A program made the translations under genes and the position numbers. The notes under the pieces were generated by a model. It was not told the DNA's origin and made no database searches. It saw only the letters and a program-made list of their open reading frames with translations. This document shows positions 63,879 through 64,000 of a DNA stretch of 64,000 nucleotides, in pieces. Positions within the stretch are counted from its first letter, which is position 1. The number at the start of each line of letters is the position of its first letter. Origin of the DNA: Litoreibacter ascidiaceicola (lineage in GTDB: Bacteria > Pseudomonadota > Alphaproteobacteria > Rhodobacterales > Rhodobacteraceae). The DNA is taken from assembly GCF_900129235.1 (NCBI RefSeq), contig NZ_FQUV01000004.1, forward strand, positions 124,001 through 188,000, in the 5' to 3' direction.

Positions 63879-64000
63879 TCAGGTGGCGGACGTATCTCCA
63901 AGTTCGGGAACGCCGCCGTAGGTGCGGGGCGCGCCGTGGATGACTGGTGCGGGAGCAGGGATCGAGACAGGCCCGTTGGGTGTTTGCACAGTGATCCGCC
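63879..64000 (-). CDS. C-terminal end of probable CaiB/BaiF CoA-transferase
   Basis: The last 40 codons of a minus-strand gene are visible, with stop at 63879-63881. The end RITVQTPNGPVSIPAPAPV and GGVPELGD resembles the C-terminal pattern of family III CoA-transferases (a pair of prolines and a V-P-x-L-G motif). Most of the gene is outside the window, so identity is tentative. A GC-rich inverted repeat (CGCCAC/GTGGCG) overlaps the end. Confidence 0.45.
   Translation of the reverse strand, partial: RITVQTPNGPVSIPAPAPVIHGAPRTYGGVPELGDTSAT

Noticed and set aside
1-64000. tRNA, rRNA, CRISPR array, prophage or insertion sequence
   Set aside because: I scanned the intergenic gaps and found no cloverleaf arms, spaced direct repeats, transposase or integrase frames, or terminal inverted repeats.

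Overview
The window comes from a GC-rich alphaproteobacterial chromosome, most likely a marine Rhodobacterales (Roseobacter-group) bacterium. I base this on gene content: DUF1150, DUF1467 and DUF1489 family proteins, the hisS-hisZ-hisG order with a short HisG, a class II (B12-dependent) ribonucleotide reductase, divergent trxB and lrp, hsp20 next to DUF1150, a fused ATP sulfurylase/APS kinase, a GcvT-fused dimethylglycine/sarcosine dehydrogenase, and many 4-nt ATGA/GTGA gene overlaps. This is family knowledge, not a database result. I see no rRNA, tRNA, CRISPR array, insertion sequence, phage gene or origin. Most of the window is ordinary core chromosome.

Layout. 1-2.6 kb: partial cyclopropane-fatty-acyl synthase and aspS. 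2.6-9.8 kb: hemerythrin protein, a DUF1800/DUF1501 pair, a lone Flp-like pilin, acetyltransferase, response regulator, methylmalonyl-CoA epimerase with DUF1467, CysZ/EI24 membrane protein and nitroreductase. 9.8-16.4 kb: a tiny membrane protein coupled to topA, a lipase, purE-purK, a YdcH-like protein, then hsp20-DUF1150. 16.4-23.5 kb: sulfate activation, trxB/lrp, a Hint-domain protein and two sulfotransferases. 23.5-29 kb: two small ORFs, lgt-midA-pgeF, ubiK, a ferric-reductase-like membrane protein and an iron alcohol dehydrogenase. 29-36 kb: an amino-acid ABC pair without an ATPase, M3 peptidase, inositol monophosphatase, SH3 protein, D-glycerate dehydrogenase, csbD and a stress flavoprotein. 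36-43.5 kb: lytic transglycosylase, GcvT-fused dehydrogenase, FAD oxidase, aldo/keto reductase, a second hemerythrin protein and a CDGSH iron-sulfur protein. 43.5-53.1 kb: one tightly overlapping minus-strand operon joining xanthine dehydrogenase (xdhA-xdhB-xdhC) to a BMP-type nucleoside/purine ABC importer. 53.2-64 kb: ArsR regulator, small secreted protein, dnaE, slyX, hisS-hisZ-hisG, DUF1489, nrdJ and the end of a probable CoA-transferase.

How genes work together. The xdh/BMP operon looks like uptake plus oxidation of purines. purE/purK serve de novo purine synthesis. hisZ/hisG form the first enzyme of histidine synthesis and sit behind their paralogue hisS. lgt, midA and pgeF are co-transcribed by overlap.

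Most interesting signals: (1) an in-frame low-GC segment of about 86 codons inside aspS that makes AspRS about 80 residues too long, and a second compositionally odd segment inside hisS; (2) a sigma-32-like promoter followed by a ROSE-like RNA thermometer before hsp20; (3) an NrdR-box-like site before nrdJ; (4) an uncharacterised Met-rich membrane protein encoded between the two permeases of the purine importer; (5) a 54-residue membrane protein coupled to topA; (6) three exact-length 11-residue repeats at the end of the lipase; and (7) four convergent gene pairs whose stop codons interlock over 4 nt.
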